Notes under the pieces: model-generated
What the model was told of the DNA's origin: nothing
The model's input: only the letters and a program-made list of their open reading frames with translations
Database searches by the model: none
Translations under genes and position numbers: made by a program
Origin: Capniomyces stellatus
Lineage: Eukaryota; Kickxellomycota; Harpellomycetes; Harpellales; Legeriomycetaceae
Direction: 5' to 3'
DNA: 64,000 nt
Assembly: GCA_001661515.1 (NCBI GenBank)
Contig: LUVW01000032.1
Coordinates: 124,001-188,000, forward strand
Part shown: positions 1 to 12,300 of the stretch, piece after piece
Numbering within the stretch: the first letter of the stretch is position 1
Layout: every line of letters starts with the position of its first letter

Positions 1-1844
1 AAAGCACGAGAAGAGCGTGGACGTGTAGGAGTATTGCATATATCGTGAGCGTTACAGATAGATTTTTGTATAACTTGAGTCCAGACATAACAAACAGAAA
101 TACAGAACCAGATAAATGCAGTCCCAGTTAAACAAAGAACTAGAAAATCAAAGCCAAGATAAAACTGCTGGTCAAAAAGTATAACACAAGACCACTGCTC
201 TATTTGTGTGCTTGTAACACTGGCGCTTTTTAAGTGCATATGTTGAGCAGACTATTTCAAAATATACGCCACACTATACCGAAAAGCAGAGTTGGAAAAA
301 ATTCTGACTTCCAAGCAATGTCTAGTGTTACCACACCCGCTTTTATGCTCATCCCTGGGTTATCAAGCTGTGAAAACATCAGCGGCTACAACCACACTTT
401 AGCTACCCAAACACGATCCATTCCAGCTGAAGCAATGAAGCAACGCATCTCAGCCCAAAGCATCAATAACGATTATAACGGTATTAACAGTATCTTTTAA
501 CACCAACCACATTGACCTTTTAACAGCCATTAAGCCCACCAGTTCAACAATTCTCGTCGTCTCAGTTTTATTCTTGGAATTCATATAAAATTGTTAAAAT
601 GAGTTGATTGGAAAACCAGTAACTCGGATTTCAAGATGAAAGAGCTGGTATCCAGCGTTTGTGGCTATAAGAAGCGGAGTTTTATAGTGGAAACGAGACC
701 AGACATGGTTAGGCCTGCGTGCACTAGAATTTTTGGTGATTTGGAGGTTAGAAGAGCTACTGTTGGTGAATTTCTGCACGGAAAGATCGACAAGTAGATC
801 AACAATGTTATGGCCAAAGTCACAAGACTTTTATTTAATGCTCCGGTGAAAGTCCTTGCCAAACAGAAATGACAAATAAAAAAATGATAAAGGTGAAGAT
901 ACTCTAAAGCAAGTTAACCGATTTGGTGGATCGATTGTAAACGAAATACTTGAAGAAAGTACTGATTATCTGGATACATGAGCGTCTAAGCTCTCAAGAA
1001 GACTTGATGAATAATGCCATAAACACAATTTTAAACTTGAGTTGGAATGGGGTTTTCTACCAAGGGGATCTCTACCTCTAGCTTACTTTATTCAGTGATT
1101 TTTTCTACTTCAATTCCATTGATTTTGTTTGTCCAGAAACTTAATAATCAATAAAACTCGGATCAAAAGTGTGATTTAGGTCGTATTATTTTTGTCTCCT
1201 AATTTTTAGTATATTGGTTATTTGGTGTCGCGTGACATTCGGGTGATGACAATGAAGTTCCCTTAGTTTAGCTCTGTTCAACATTACTTTCACCGCTTGG
1301 CTTAAATTGGAAATTCAGTGGAAATCCAGATAAAGTTGGGTTTTTGCTAGGCAGATTTTTGTTGTTTTGTTTAATGCAAATTATTAGCTGTTTTCGTGGT
1401 TGGTATGGTGTCATTTCAAGACTTGGAATCCTCAACAATATTCTATTAAATGAGCAAACAATTAAATAGACAAATGATAAATCAATATATCACGTTGTAT
1501 CTTTGTGCAACACAATGCCTTTGTATTAGTTGCAATTCAGTTGCCTTTTTTTTCTTTCTTCCAGTTCCTTGTGGTACCAGTTGAAAGCATTGATAGCTTT
1601 AAGTATATCAATTCATTGCGAGACTAGTGTTTTTTTATTTTTTTATTGAAGTAAGACTAGTGTATTTTTTATTATCGAAACTTTCCTAAATGAATAATAA
1701 AGTTAAATAGAGAAGCAGCTATTTAAACCTTTATATTTTCCTTTTTCTTTTATTGTTAGAAGTAATACTTAATACGTGTTATAATATACAAATTCACAGA
1801 GTTGACGAGTTGACGAGTTCTGGAGTAGGAACAAACTTGAGAAA
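1..1844. other. Left-edge stretch with no supportable gene
   Basis: I see no convincing coding sequence here. Frame 1 is open from base 1 to a TGA at 46-48 (ending GVLHIS), which could be the last codons of a gene lying left of the window, but 15 residues prove nothing. A few open stretches of 60-90 codons between 234 and 862 have no recognisable composition or splice context. AT-rich sequence around 1776-1788 lies just upstream of the ABC transporter start and may be its core promoter. Confidence 0.5.
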
Positions 1845-4299
1845 ATGAGCGAGATAGAGATACAATTGGATAAGTTTGAAGACAACAGCAACCAAAAAGG
1901 GAGTGTTGATCAGCACCACTCTGTAAAAGTTGCAGAAGAACGGGTTGGTAGCTCTGGGAGCAGTCATGAAGAGTTACAACAACATTTGGTAGGGATAACA
2001 TTTGAGAATTTAAAGTATGAGGTTATAGACAACAAGAGCCAGGAAAACCAACGTAAGTGGATTAAGAAAATATTTAGAAAGAAGAAACAACATGAAATCA
2101 AGGTGATATTTAAAGGAATTAGTGGTTCATTTCTGCCCGGAAGACTTACGGCGGTTATGGGGTAAGAGGGGATGTAATATAATACAATGGTTTGATGTTG
2201 GCGATTGACGAGTGGTAATTTACATGTCTTGGTGTTTACTTTGAAATGGTGTTATAAATAGACCAAGTGGATCAGGGAAGACATGCTTGTTGAATGCCTT
2301 GTCGGGTCGGGTAACATCGGGAGAGATAACGGGAGGGATATGGCTGAACGGGAGGGATGCGAGCAACGGAGCGTTGAAGTTTGTTTCAAGGTATATAAGC
2401 CAGGATGACATAATGCTCCCAACGCTGACAGTGAAAGAGATGATAGATATGGCAATTCAGTTTAGACTGGATAAAGTGACAAGTGAGGAAATGATTAACC
2501 GAAGAATCGACGCAATTGACACGTTGGAGCTAGAAAAGTGTCGAGATACGTTGATAGGAGACTCGCTGAAGAAAGGGATTAGCGGTGGGGAAAGGAAGCG
2601 GACGGCGATAGCAACGGAAATAGCAACAGACTCGTCGATTTTGTTTTTGGATGAGCCAACTTCAGGGCTGGATATCTATACGTCTTTGGTGGTAGTCAAG
2701 CTGTTGAGGGATATTTCCAGGGCCGGACAAACTGTGGTTTCGGTGATTCACCAGCCCTCGTCAGACATTTTCCAGATGTTTGATGATGTTATGCTTTTGA
2801 GCGAAGGTGAAATAGTGTATTTTGGGCCTCAGGACCAAATGGTAGAGTACTTTTCAAAGCTGAACTTTGTATGTCCCAAGTAAGTATCGAAAATGTATAA
2901 TCAAGGCTAAAATTAATAATAAACAATGCATTAATGTATTAATATAAGCTGCCAATTGCGTTTTTGCACTTGCTCGTGTTTAGATACACCAATCCAGCAG
3001 ACTTTGTGTTTACGCACATACTGAACATATTTGATCCAAGTGCCATAAACTACCACCAAACACGTGCGGACCAATCAAATGCGGAGCTAAAACAGCTAAA
3101 GTACGAAAACCTGAAACGTGTAATCGCAAGCTGGAAAGTCTCTGAACTAAACAAAAAACAAATAAGCTACATTGAACATCCAACCCTAACCAAAATAAAC
3201 GAAAAGGACTTGGTGAAAAACGTTTCGATGTTTACACAGTTCAGAATTCTTGCTAGAAGGTCTGCCAAAAACATGTTTAGGAACAAATTAATGGTTCGGA
3301 TCAGAGTTGCCCAGTCCTTAGTTATGGGGTTGGTACTAGGAATTCTATACTATAACACCCCAAGCAAGCCACCACAAGTCCAAGTCCAGGTAAACTCAAA
3401 GCTCAAAACTCAAAATCTAAAATCTAAAATCTAAAATCTAAAATCTAAAATCTAAAATCTAAAATCTAAGCAATTTATCCTACTTGATACACTCAACTTC
3501 AGTATTTCTGAAGATATTTCAAGTAAATGCCACATTTAAATAACAAAAACTACCATTATTGATTTTACAGAACTTCTTGGGTGCAATCTTCTTTACTTGT
3601 CTTTCGCAGTTCATGCCTACTGCAATCAACGTGCTTAGCACTTTTAGCGTTGAGCGGCAGGTGTTTCAGCGTGAGTATCAGAACAGATGCTATGAAATTG
3701 CACCGTACTTTTTTGCCAAAGTTTTGGTTGAAATGCCAATCCAGATCATCTGTCCAATTCTGTTCTGCCTAACCTCGTTTTTTTTGGTTGGGTTTACTCG
3801 GACTGTTGGCCACTTTCTTATCCACACTGCAGCCTCTGTACTACTGTCGCTAAACGGATTTGCCATTGGCCTGTTTGTCTCCACTATCTTCCCGGACATC
3901 TCCACCGCCCTCTCCATTCTTCCCATGGTCATGATCATTCCTCTGATCTTTGGTGGGTTTCTGGTTAACACCGGCACTTTGCTTGCCTTTATCTCCTGGA
4001 TCCAATGGATCAGTCCCGTCAAGTACTGCTTCACTATTCTCACAACAAACCAGTTTACGGACTATGAAGTCAATGGTATCCCGCTTGGCAATAGACAACT
4101 TGACTCACTAGACCTCGGTCCTTTTAGTATTGGCACTTGCTTCATCTTTTTGTTTATATTCTACTTGATCTTCACCGCTATAAGCTTCCTTGGGCTACGT
4201 CGATTGGTCAAGAATTCTCCTGGTAGTCGCAAGTCTAAATCCGACAGTCAAATGCTAACTTTGATCCTAGGAAACCCTGACCCCAGATTTACTACTTAG
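1845..4299 (+). CDS. ABCG-family half-size ABC transporter, four exons
   Basis: ATP-driven membrane exporter of the ABCG (White/WBC) type, with the nucleotide-binding domain before the membrane domain. Exons 1845-2161, 2262-2879, 2984-3389 and 3571-4299 join in phase to 689 residues. The Walker A motif GPSGSGKT (about 106-113) is split by intron 1, which strongly supports that splice. The signature ISGGERKR lies near residue 210, Walker [13 protein letters not shown] near 236 and the H-loop VIHQPS about 30 residues later. After exon 3 opens with the conserved YTNPADF, a cytosolic linker leads to several hydrophobic segments in exon 4, including [15 protein letters not shown] and the [14 protein letters not shown] region typical of ABCG proteins. 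Family members move sterols, lipids or drugs; the substrate cannot be read from sequence. It is followed by a long spacer and not linked to a pathway partner. Confidence 0.92.
3412..3469 (+). repeat. Heptanucleotide tandem repeat in ABC transporter intron 3
   Basis: About eight near-perfect copies of AAAATCT occupy the first half of intron 3 (3390-3570). The array begins only about 20 nt after the 5' splice site and does not touch the branch-site end of the intron. Confidence 0.9.
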
Positions 4300-7046
4300 A
4301 CCTTAGTCTCTAATTGTTTTTTCCTTCTTCCTCTTTTTACTGCTTTTTCTTTACTTCTACTCTTCTTTTCTAACCTTCCCTCTATCATATTTTTCTAACC
4401 TATCTTTCCATTCTTCATTCCATTTGTTTTATACATTCATACCCAATCATAATTTACACAACTTTGTACATCAACAATACTATTTTATGTCTCAGTCAAC
4501 TAACCATAACTAGACTGTGTTTAATAATAGCACCACGTTTTATTCCATCACTTAAACTGTTGTAATATAGGGATCAATTGGGAAATCCCGTACCCGAAAT
4601 CGGGATTTATCGATAATTTTAATCACTACCCAACGATTCTATGCGCTTTATGACATATCTTGCACTGAAGTTACAACACATCGCATTCCATAATGACGTT
4701 TCTCTAAATGATGCCACTCAATAGATCAGAAGCTATGCATTCTTTTGATGCATCTTCCAACCAATATACTTTATCAGATCATATTGCTGTTTCAGCATCA
4801 TCATATAAAAGCCTCCGCTCTCTCGTCCAACAGTCTAAAAGTCACCTATCCAATAATAAACCATTCGAGTATTGGCAATGGTAGCATTAATATTGTTAAA
4901 CTCGAATGGAGATCAAAGGCTCGACTTCTTTCTCTATGACCTATTTCTAGCTTTAAAAATAAAACAGCAAAGTCCTAATTAAACTCCTACAGGCTATTAA
5001 AGCCGAGCCAACATAATGAACTTCGGACCCTTATGATGATGATACATACCAACTTGAAACTAAATTTTGGTTTAACCAATCAAAGCGTCTAACTTTGATT
5101 AACTTTATTCAGCCCAAGTACCTTGTATTGTGGAATAGTGCAAATGATGACTATGGTACAATTGGCGTCTATAATTCAAGTAATAACCATAATACAAGTA
5201 ACAAATATCTTACAAAATCTTACAATTCATAGTAATGCACAGTTAGTATAACAGGATTTTAGTGGATCTGAAGATTTTAACAATTTTTTATTAAAATTCC
5301 TTTTTTTTTTATTCGAATGTGCTAAAAATAGCAATATTTTGCGTTAATAAAATTGGCTATAATGGATATAATATTAATAACCGTTTGAATTTAGTTAAAT
5401 TCAATTTAAAATAATCTCAATTTATTATGTGAAATGTTTAGAAGAAAATAACAATTAAGGTTTGCCTTGGATCATAACAATTTACCAAGCTGAAGTTTTT
5501 CGATTTCAAATCTTTCAAAAAACGGTGAAAAAAGTATTTAAAAAATGAACCCCCCGACCAATCCTATAATGGCCAATAATAAAACAAGAATAAACCAAGA
5601 ATGAATTATGTCACTGTTCTCTATACGGAGAGCTTAACACTGTACATATCAGACCCGTTTCTAACTTGCAAATCTCAATAGAAACACTTCTATGATCAAA
5701 AATAAATAAATACGCTAACCAGCCAAAGTTACGTCTTCAGCCGGCATAATCAGGCAGAGAGCTGAATTAAAGAATATGTGTTTATTATTGAATGACACCG
5801 AATATGTGTTACAGTAAAAGACTTTGCAGCCTTACATTCAAAGGTATCGACATTAATTCAGCAGTTTTTGGGCAACCCAGCTTTAAAAGAAACTTGGACT
5901 ATCCTATAAAATGTAAACAAAATATCTAACTTTGCTTCTTTTTTTCCTCTTTTTTTTTTGCTGCGTAATATGGAAGGAGCGGGATTTACCATGGAAATAT
6001 GGACCTTGCGTTTACAACATTTCACTTAGAATATATGATATCATTATATTTCTCTGTTTGCATTAATCATCATCGTGTATTAGTCTCTATAAAAGTCCAA
6101 TTGACTCTCTGGTCCTGCAAGTGACTTTCAAAAATCCCACCTCTCGGTTTTTAGTGAATTTTTTGATTTAGTTTCCCATACACGAACATGATTAAAATAT
6201 CATTACTTTAGTTGTACAGCATTTGCTTTGTTAATGGGCTTTTTTTTTAGCTTTTTTTTAGCTTCTTCTGTACTTGATTGTAGTGTTACACAATTACCTG
6301 AACATTGTCATCTTTTTTACTTTACATTAGATTCAGTAATTAAGATATAGAGCAGTGCGATTCGTCCTTAATTTAGTTGGTTTATTATTTACTTTTTTGC
6401 TTAAATTAGGTTACTATTATTACTGTTTGGTTAATAAAAAAGACCAAGGTTTATAATGCAGAGCATAATTTACCTAACTTTAGTCCCTTTTAAGTATTTT
6501 TTCGATAAAGATCCCAAGCCCCGTCCAATTGGTTTTTGTGCATCAAATCCAGGCAATAATTCCAATTAGTAACATTACTCCCCCATTTATTCATTCTTTT
6601 GTTTGCTTTTTTATTGGATTCATATGTTCACTTTTTAAATTTGATTTGCATCACTTATTTTAAAATATATAATTTTTGTAAACATCAACTATTCATAGGA
6701 GCCTAATACACTCAAAATGCTTTTCCATGCCCCACGGCATACGAGTTTTTTTATCTAATAACACAACGTTTACAGAATTATCCAAATCAACATTTTTCTA
6801 AACCCTAGGCACTATATAAGCTGTCAAGGCTTGCTCATTATTTCTTTAAACAGAGCAGCTTTGGAATATCACTAGTCTACTTTATTTTCTTCATCTACAT
6901 TTCGCACATTTTTATAAGAACCATCAACTGAACTACGGCTCTTAATTCTTAGAGTTTGTTTCACTTTTTACCCCACCTATTAGAATAATAACAATAGCAA
7001 CTACTGCGCTTTAGTAATATTACAAAAGTACAATTCTACATACATC
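4300..7046. other. Long non-coding spacer upstream of OLE1
   Basis: No gene is supportable in these 2.7 kb. The sequence is AT-rich with T-tracts and scattered stops in all frames. The right part must hold the OLE1 promoter: a TATATAA element sits at 6813-6819, 234 nt before the OLE1 start codon, followed by a pyrimidine-rich leader. The length is generous for a fungal promoter and would suit a nutrient-regulated gene, but no specific operator is recognised. Confidence 0.5.
6813..6819 (+). promoter_or_regulatory. TATA box of the desaturase gene
   Basis: TATATAA lies 234 nt upstream of the OLE1 start codon in an otherwise ordinary AT-rich leader. Position implies a 5' UTR of about 200 nt. Assignment rests on sequence and spacing only. 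Confidence 0.45.
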
Positions 7047-8258
7047 ATGGAGGTTTTGGCGGACTTTAAAGAGCAAAAGCTGGACATAGCCTCAAGCTCT
7101 GAGGAAGAAGGCAAGGGTTGGAAAATAAACTGGTATTTCGCCATACCGCTTGTACTATCACCAATAGCTTCGATACTGGGTGTAATTTATGTTCCAGCGA
7201 ACACGTATACAATCGCCTTTACAGCGGTTTACGGAACAATAATAGGATTGTGCAACACGATAGGATACCACCGATACTGGTCTCACAAAACATTCAAGGC
7301 AAACATATTCCTTCAGGTATTCTTGGCGCTGTTTGGTGGAGCCAAGTTTCAGGGCTCGATTCTTTGGTGGTGCCGTGACCATAGAACACACCACAGATTC
7401 ACTGATACAGAAAAGGACCCATACAATGCAAAAAGGGGGGTTTTTTATAGCCACATTGGGTGGCTCCTGCTGGAAAATGACCGAAAGCACACTAAACAAG
7501 TCGACGTTTCCGATCTGCTTGTCGACCCAATAGTATACTTGCAAGACAAATACTATCCGATTCTATCTCTGTTCTTTGCAACTACAATACCGATATTGGT
7601 CTGCGGACTAGGCTGGGGAGATTACCATGGCGGGATAATGCACGCATCGATTCTCCGCATGACACTATCACATCACTTTGGATTTTGTATAAATTCGCTT
7701 GCACACTACATAGGCACCCAAGACTATGATGACGAAGAAACTGCTAGAGACTCGTTTATCACAGCTATTCCAACTTTTGGAGAAGGCTACCACAATTTCC
7801 ATCATCAGTTTCCCCAAGACTACAGAAATGGCGTTAAGCTATATCATTTTGACCCAACAAAATGGTTCATTTATATTTTCTACAAGCTTGGGCTGGCGTA
7901 TGACTTGAAATTCTACACCGACGAGATTATCGAGAAATGCAAACAAGACGTAAGATTAAAAAAACAGCCTGGCCTGGTTGCAAAACTAGACTTTGGTGTG
8001 AACATTGACACCTTGCCTGCTTTCACAAAAGATCATGTTCTTGAGCAATGCATCAAACACAACAAAAAGTGGATCATCATCAACAACATTGTCCACGATG
8101 TCGAAAGCTTTATAAACAAACACCCTGGTGGCAGACAGCTAATCAATTCTGGTGTCGGTAAAGACATGACAAAGGAGTTCACTGGTGGTGTATATAGACA
8201 CCACAACGCAGCCCACAACATACTTGCAACATTTAGAGTAGCTAAGGTTGTAAACTAA
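7047..8258 (+). CDS. OLE1: Stearoyl-CoA delta-9 desaturase with C-terminal cytochrome b5 domain
   Basis: ER-membrane di-iron enzyme that introduces the delta-9 double bond into palmitoyl- and stearoyl-CoA; the fused cytochrome b5 domain supplies electrons. Intronless, 403 residues. Hydrophobic segments begin near residue 29. All three histidine boxes are present: HRYWSH (75-80), HRTHH (112-116) and HNFHH (249-253). The cytochrome b5 domain runs from about 325, with heme ligand motif HPGG (359-362) and the second heme histidine in the HHNAAH stretch (385-390). It is shorter than baker's yeast Ole1 (510) because the N-terminal extension is short, which is usual for many fungi. The start is the first in-frame ATG after a typical leader. 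AATAAA-like sequence follows at about 8353. The family assignment is secure. Confidence 0.97.
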   Translation: MEVLADFKEQKLDIASSSEEEGKGWKINWYFAIPLVLSPIASILGVIYVPANTYTIAFTAVYGTIIGLCNTIGYHRYWSHKTFKANIFLQVFLALFGGAKFQGSILWWCRDHRTHHRFTDTEKDPYNAKRGVFYSHIGWLLLENDRKHTKQVDVSDLLVDPIVYLQDKYYPILSLFFATTIPILVCGLGWGDYHGGIMHASILRMTLSHHFGFCINSLAHYIGTQDYDDEETARDSFITAIPTFGEGYHNFHHQFPQDYRNGVKLYHFDPTKWFIYIFYKLGLAYDLKFYTDEIIEKCKQDVRLKKQPGLVAKLDFGVNIDTLPAFTKDHVLEQCIKHNKKWIIINNIVHDVESFINKHPGGRQLINSGVGKDMTKEFTGGVYRHHNAAHNILATFRVAKVVN

Positions 8259-9389
8259 TTGGCTGTATAATATCATAGCAATTTTTGTAATCATTTTAAC
8301 TGTTACTTCGATTTATCTAATTGCACTTTCCAAAACAATTATTTATTTGGCATAAATAAACTCTGTACATATTAAACAAACCGGTCTAATTTTCACGTTT
8401 TTTCATATCAGCTTAAACATGGTTAATTTATTTTGAACACTTTACTTCCACTGGGGAAAAAATACTCTTAGTTCTGCAAAATCCTGCTTGCCTAGAAATG
8501 CTCCAAATTGTGCCAACTATTTACTAAAGAAAGCAAACCTCACAACACCGTGTCCAGTCAGGCTTAACAGAACATCTTCAAGACTGACTATGAAAAGGCA
8601 GATAGGCTTCCCTATATTCCCCCTCCCCCCCTTTGTTTTTGTTGTTTCCGAGTTTTACTATCATTTTTACCGCTTGGTAGTTTAAATCTGTCATTACTAA
8701 AGCTGGTATAAACCACATTCTCGAATTGGAAATTATAATCTTGTATTTTGTCTCGTCGCAATTTTGGTACAATAAACATAACACTCGCATCTAATTTGAT
8801 CAACCCTGGCCAATTCTCATTTAACTTTTATTCACCTACGATTCATTTGATTCGCTTTATTTACTTTTTTTTTCCTTCTTACTAACTTGTGCAAAATCGA
8901 CTAAATTGATCTAATCCTTTTAATTACATAAAAATTCCTTCTAGCTCTAATTATTAAGAAAACTGTGTGATTGGTGTTTTTGTTCTCTTTAGCTTTTTAC
9001 ACCTAATTTTCTACAACCCAAAGTGTTATTTTGTTTTGAAGTAGCAGGTAATATTTTGGTATAAAAACTTAAAACTACCACTTCTCCACCAACCCTTAAT
9101 AAAACTGAAACCCCAGTAGTTTCGATATCACGTTCAAAGTTTATAAACATATATTTTACTTTAAAACAGAAAACAAAAGGATATCTTTTACCAAATTATT
9201 GCTGCAAGTTATATACCAACTCGCCAACTCGCCAACACCAAACTTGATTTTTCTATCGTCGCCACTTTAAACAACAATTATAATTTCACAACAATATATA
9301 CACACTGTTTCAGTGACAGGTACTAAGTCCAAACTTCCAAGTTGAAATGAGCTGCATTTAAAAAACAAGAGAGTAGAAATAAGTATGAA
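8259..9389. other. Non-coding spacer
   Basis: Holds the OLE1 3' end (poly(A)-signal-like ATAAATAAA near 8351) and the leader of the next gene. No supportable gene. An out-of-frame ATG at 9385, five bases before the chosen start of the next gene, opens a short overlapping frame. Confidence 0.5.
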
Positions 9390-12300
9390 ATGGAATTCGA
9401 CTATACACCAACTAAATCAAAAACCAACCTGTCGGGCCTTTCTGGTTCATTAAATAGTGAAGAAATCAGCTATGAGAAAAACGTCAAAAATAGAAATAGA
9501 AATGCACAATGCATCGATTCAAGCTTCAATAGAACAGTTCTTGAAGCAAACAGAAACGCGCAAAATGTATTCACTTTTGGAAGTGGAGATTCTCAAGGTC
9601 CGGAAACTAAACACGAAAGCACCAATGAATTCAACTTTGTGATTAACATGAGAAAACTAACCAGCAGGACAGATAGCATCAAAGAAGACAGCGCCTTGGT
9701 GGAAAAACAGAAGCGCAGCTCGAATATGAGGTTGGAGGATTTAAGAGACGAAAATTATAGAAGAAGATCAAGCCCAATTCCTAGAAAAAATATTAGACAA
9801 AAAGACTCGCCCTGGATTTACAGTAAAAAAGCCAACGATAACAATGGCTCTGATAACCACGCGGTTGACTTTCCGTTGCCTCAACACAGCAACGGTGATG
9901 GAGTAGAAACTCTAAACCTAATAGATAAGCTATCATCATCAAAAATTGAAAACTCAAACTTAAACAACAGGATAAACAGTCTAACTGCGTACCTCGACAA
10001 CACTGAGCAGAAAATTGCGGCTTTGCAGTCTGAAAACAGTAGTTTAAACAAAACCATTTTAAAGATTAAGCAGAATACCGTAAAACTGACTAATGACCAT
10101 GAGGCTCAAATTAACTCGATCCAATCAAGCTTCCAAAACGACCTCGACATGCTAAAGTCCAGTCACACTTCTGCACTGCTTAACTCGGATAAAAAGTTGG
10201 TCGAATCCAAAAGGCAATTTCACAGCACTGAACAGGCTCTCAAACAAAACATTGGCGAGCTAAATGACCAAATACAGACACTCAAGCTAGTAAACACAAT
10301 CCATCAAAATAAGCTAAACTCGTTGAACTCGGCACTATCCAGGCACCCTATACTTAACACAAGCTCGGATAGCTACGTGCATAACAGAAACTACACCTTA
10401 CCACTCGCCAACCCCTTACTTCCAAGCAGGCCAACAAATATCAACTTTCTCGACCAGTTGTTTTCTAAAAATAGCTCGAGTGTGTGCTCAACTTATCAGA
10501 GTCAGAGATACAGTCCATCCATATACTCTTCCTTGGCTCCAGCGCCCAACCTATTTTTATCTAACAACCCCTCTCAATTACTTGATCTACTCTTGCATCA
10601 GCTTCCCGATCTGTTGAAATCACAAGCAAAAACAGTTGACTCATCAATAAAAAACTCAACTAAATCAACTTACCAGCACCATTTTGGCTTTAAAAAAAAA
10701 CCTCTTGGTAAATCAAACGTTAAATGTAGATTCAAAGTGAAAAATAGACACAAAAGAGCCAAAGCCAAGGTCAAGGGTATATCGCATACCACCGCCAATG
10801 CACCAATACTGAGTCAAACAACACTCTTAAAGCCAGAACATCACCGCAGCCCAATCAATAGAAGTCCAAAAAATAAAAGTCCAAACAATAAAACAGCAAA
10901 TACAAATAAAAAAAGCAGCAACCAACATTCACCTGAACTGTCTGTTTTAGAACAAGTATTGATTTCCACCAAAACGGAAATAGAAAACCTCGAAAAATCA
11001 CATTTTAGCTTCAGACCAGCCGTTTCGAAAACAACGACACTTTCTTTAAACGGCTCAAGGTCGGACCCGTCACTAAGTTCATATATTCCAAGTTCTCGGC
11101 TTGCAAAAAAATCCAAATCAACATCTCCGATCAATGATTCGCTTATAAGAGCATATTTGACTCCAACTTTGCCCGAGCTACAATCACGAATATGTAAAAG
11201 AAATTCGCCTAGTTCTTTTAAATCATCACTTTCACCCAAATCACCAATCTCTAACTTTCCTGTATCGCCAGAACTAAAAGTGTCATCTCAACCGCTTAGT
11301 AAACGCTATGATTCTAGACACAGGCCAAATCTTAAAACCCATAGCATGAACAGTTTGATTGAAATCGGTGATATCGATAGTAAAAAACCCAAAAACCACG
11401 ATTTATTTGTGACTAGGAAGTCCTTGGGTTTGATTTTGGATAAACAGGAACACAGGGATTTGGTAGGTTTAGAAATTTCACCAACCCAGCGCTCCAGCAT
11501 CCCGCAAATCAGTATTCCGAACAATTACAATTCAGAATCTGCAAAAAACAGTGACAGTTATAGAGTACTGGGAGGGAAAGATGTCAAGCTGAATGTTGGA
11601 GTTGAAAAGAAGGAAACTTTTCCCATTAACCAGTTCAACTCGAATGACTGTCGTTATGGCCTTGGAAAATTTTCAGATGATGAGCTTATAGGCTCATTGA
11701 GCGAAATGTGCCAATCAGACACTTTGAATGGCGATCAGCTTGGGTATCAGAGTTCAAGCTGGCAACGAAACAGCAGTTTAAACGCGCACGCCCCGGAAAA
11801 TGTTAGCAACGACATTAACCACTTGAAACGCCTACTGGGAACACATAATTTGGATTATGGTAGCAAGGCTGGGAACGCTGACTTTGAGAAAAAATTTACG
11901 ACGGGCCCAACAGATTTGGCCAAGTTTGATAGCCTACTGCCGGATTTGACTGGCCATGGCACTGGCTGTAATGAAAAGGTTGATGGAAACAATAAAAACA
12001 AAACTCAGGAACCTTACAGATATTTCTTTTTTACCGAGTCAGCAAACTGCCAGAATGCCGACTCGATGTTCTCCAAAACCTGCACCAGCAATGTTGATAA
12101 GCTTGTTGACAAGTTCACCGATATTTCAATTTCACTACTATACCCCATCATTAATCCAATTAGCAAAACCAAAAAATCCACTCAGAGACTTTGTCAAAAA
12201 CTTAATGGGATGGCACGTGTGCTACTTAACAGCGAGGATGGACATGGTGACATCAAGCATGGTTTACAAGACCATAGCGATTATAATGACGGTTCTCAAC

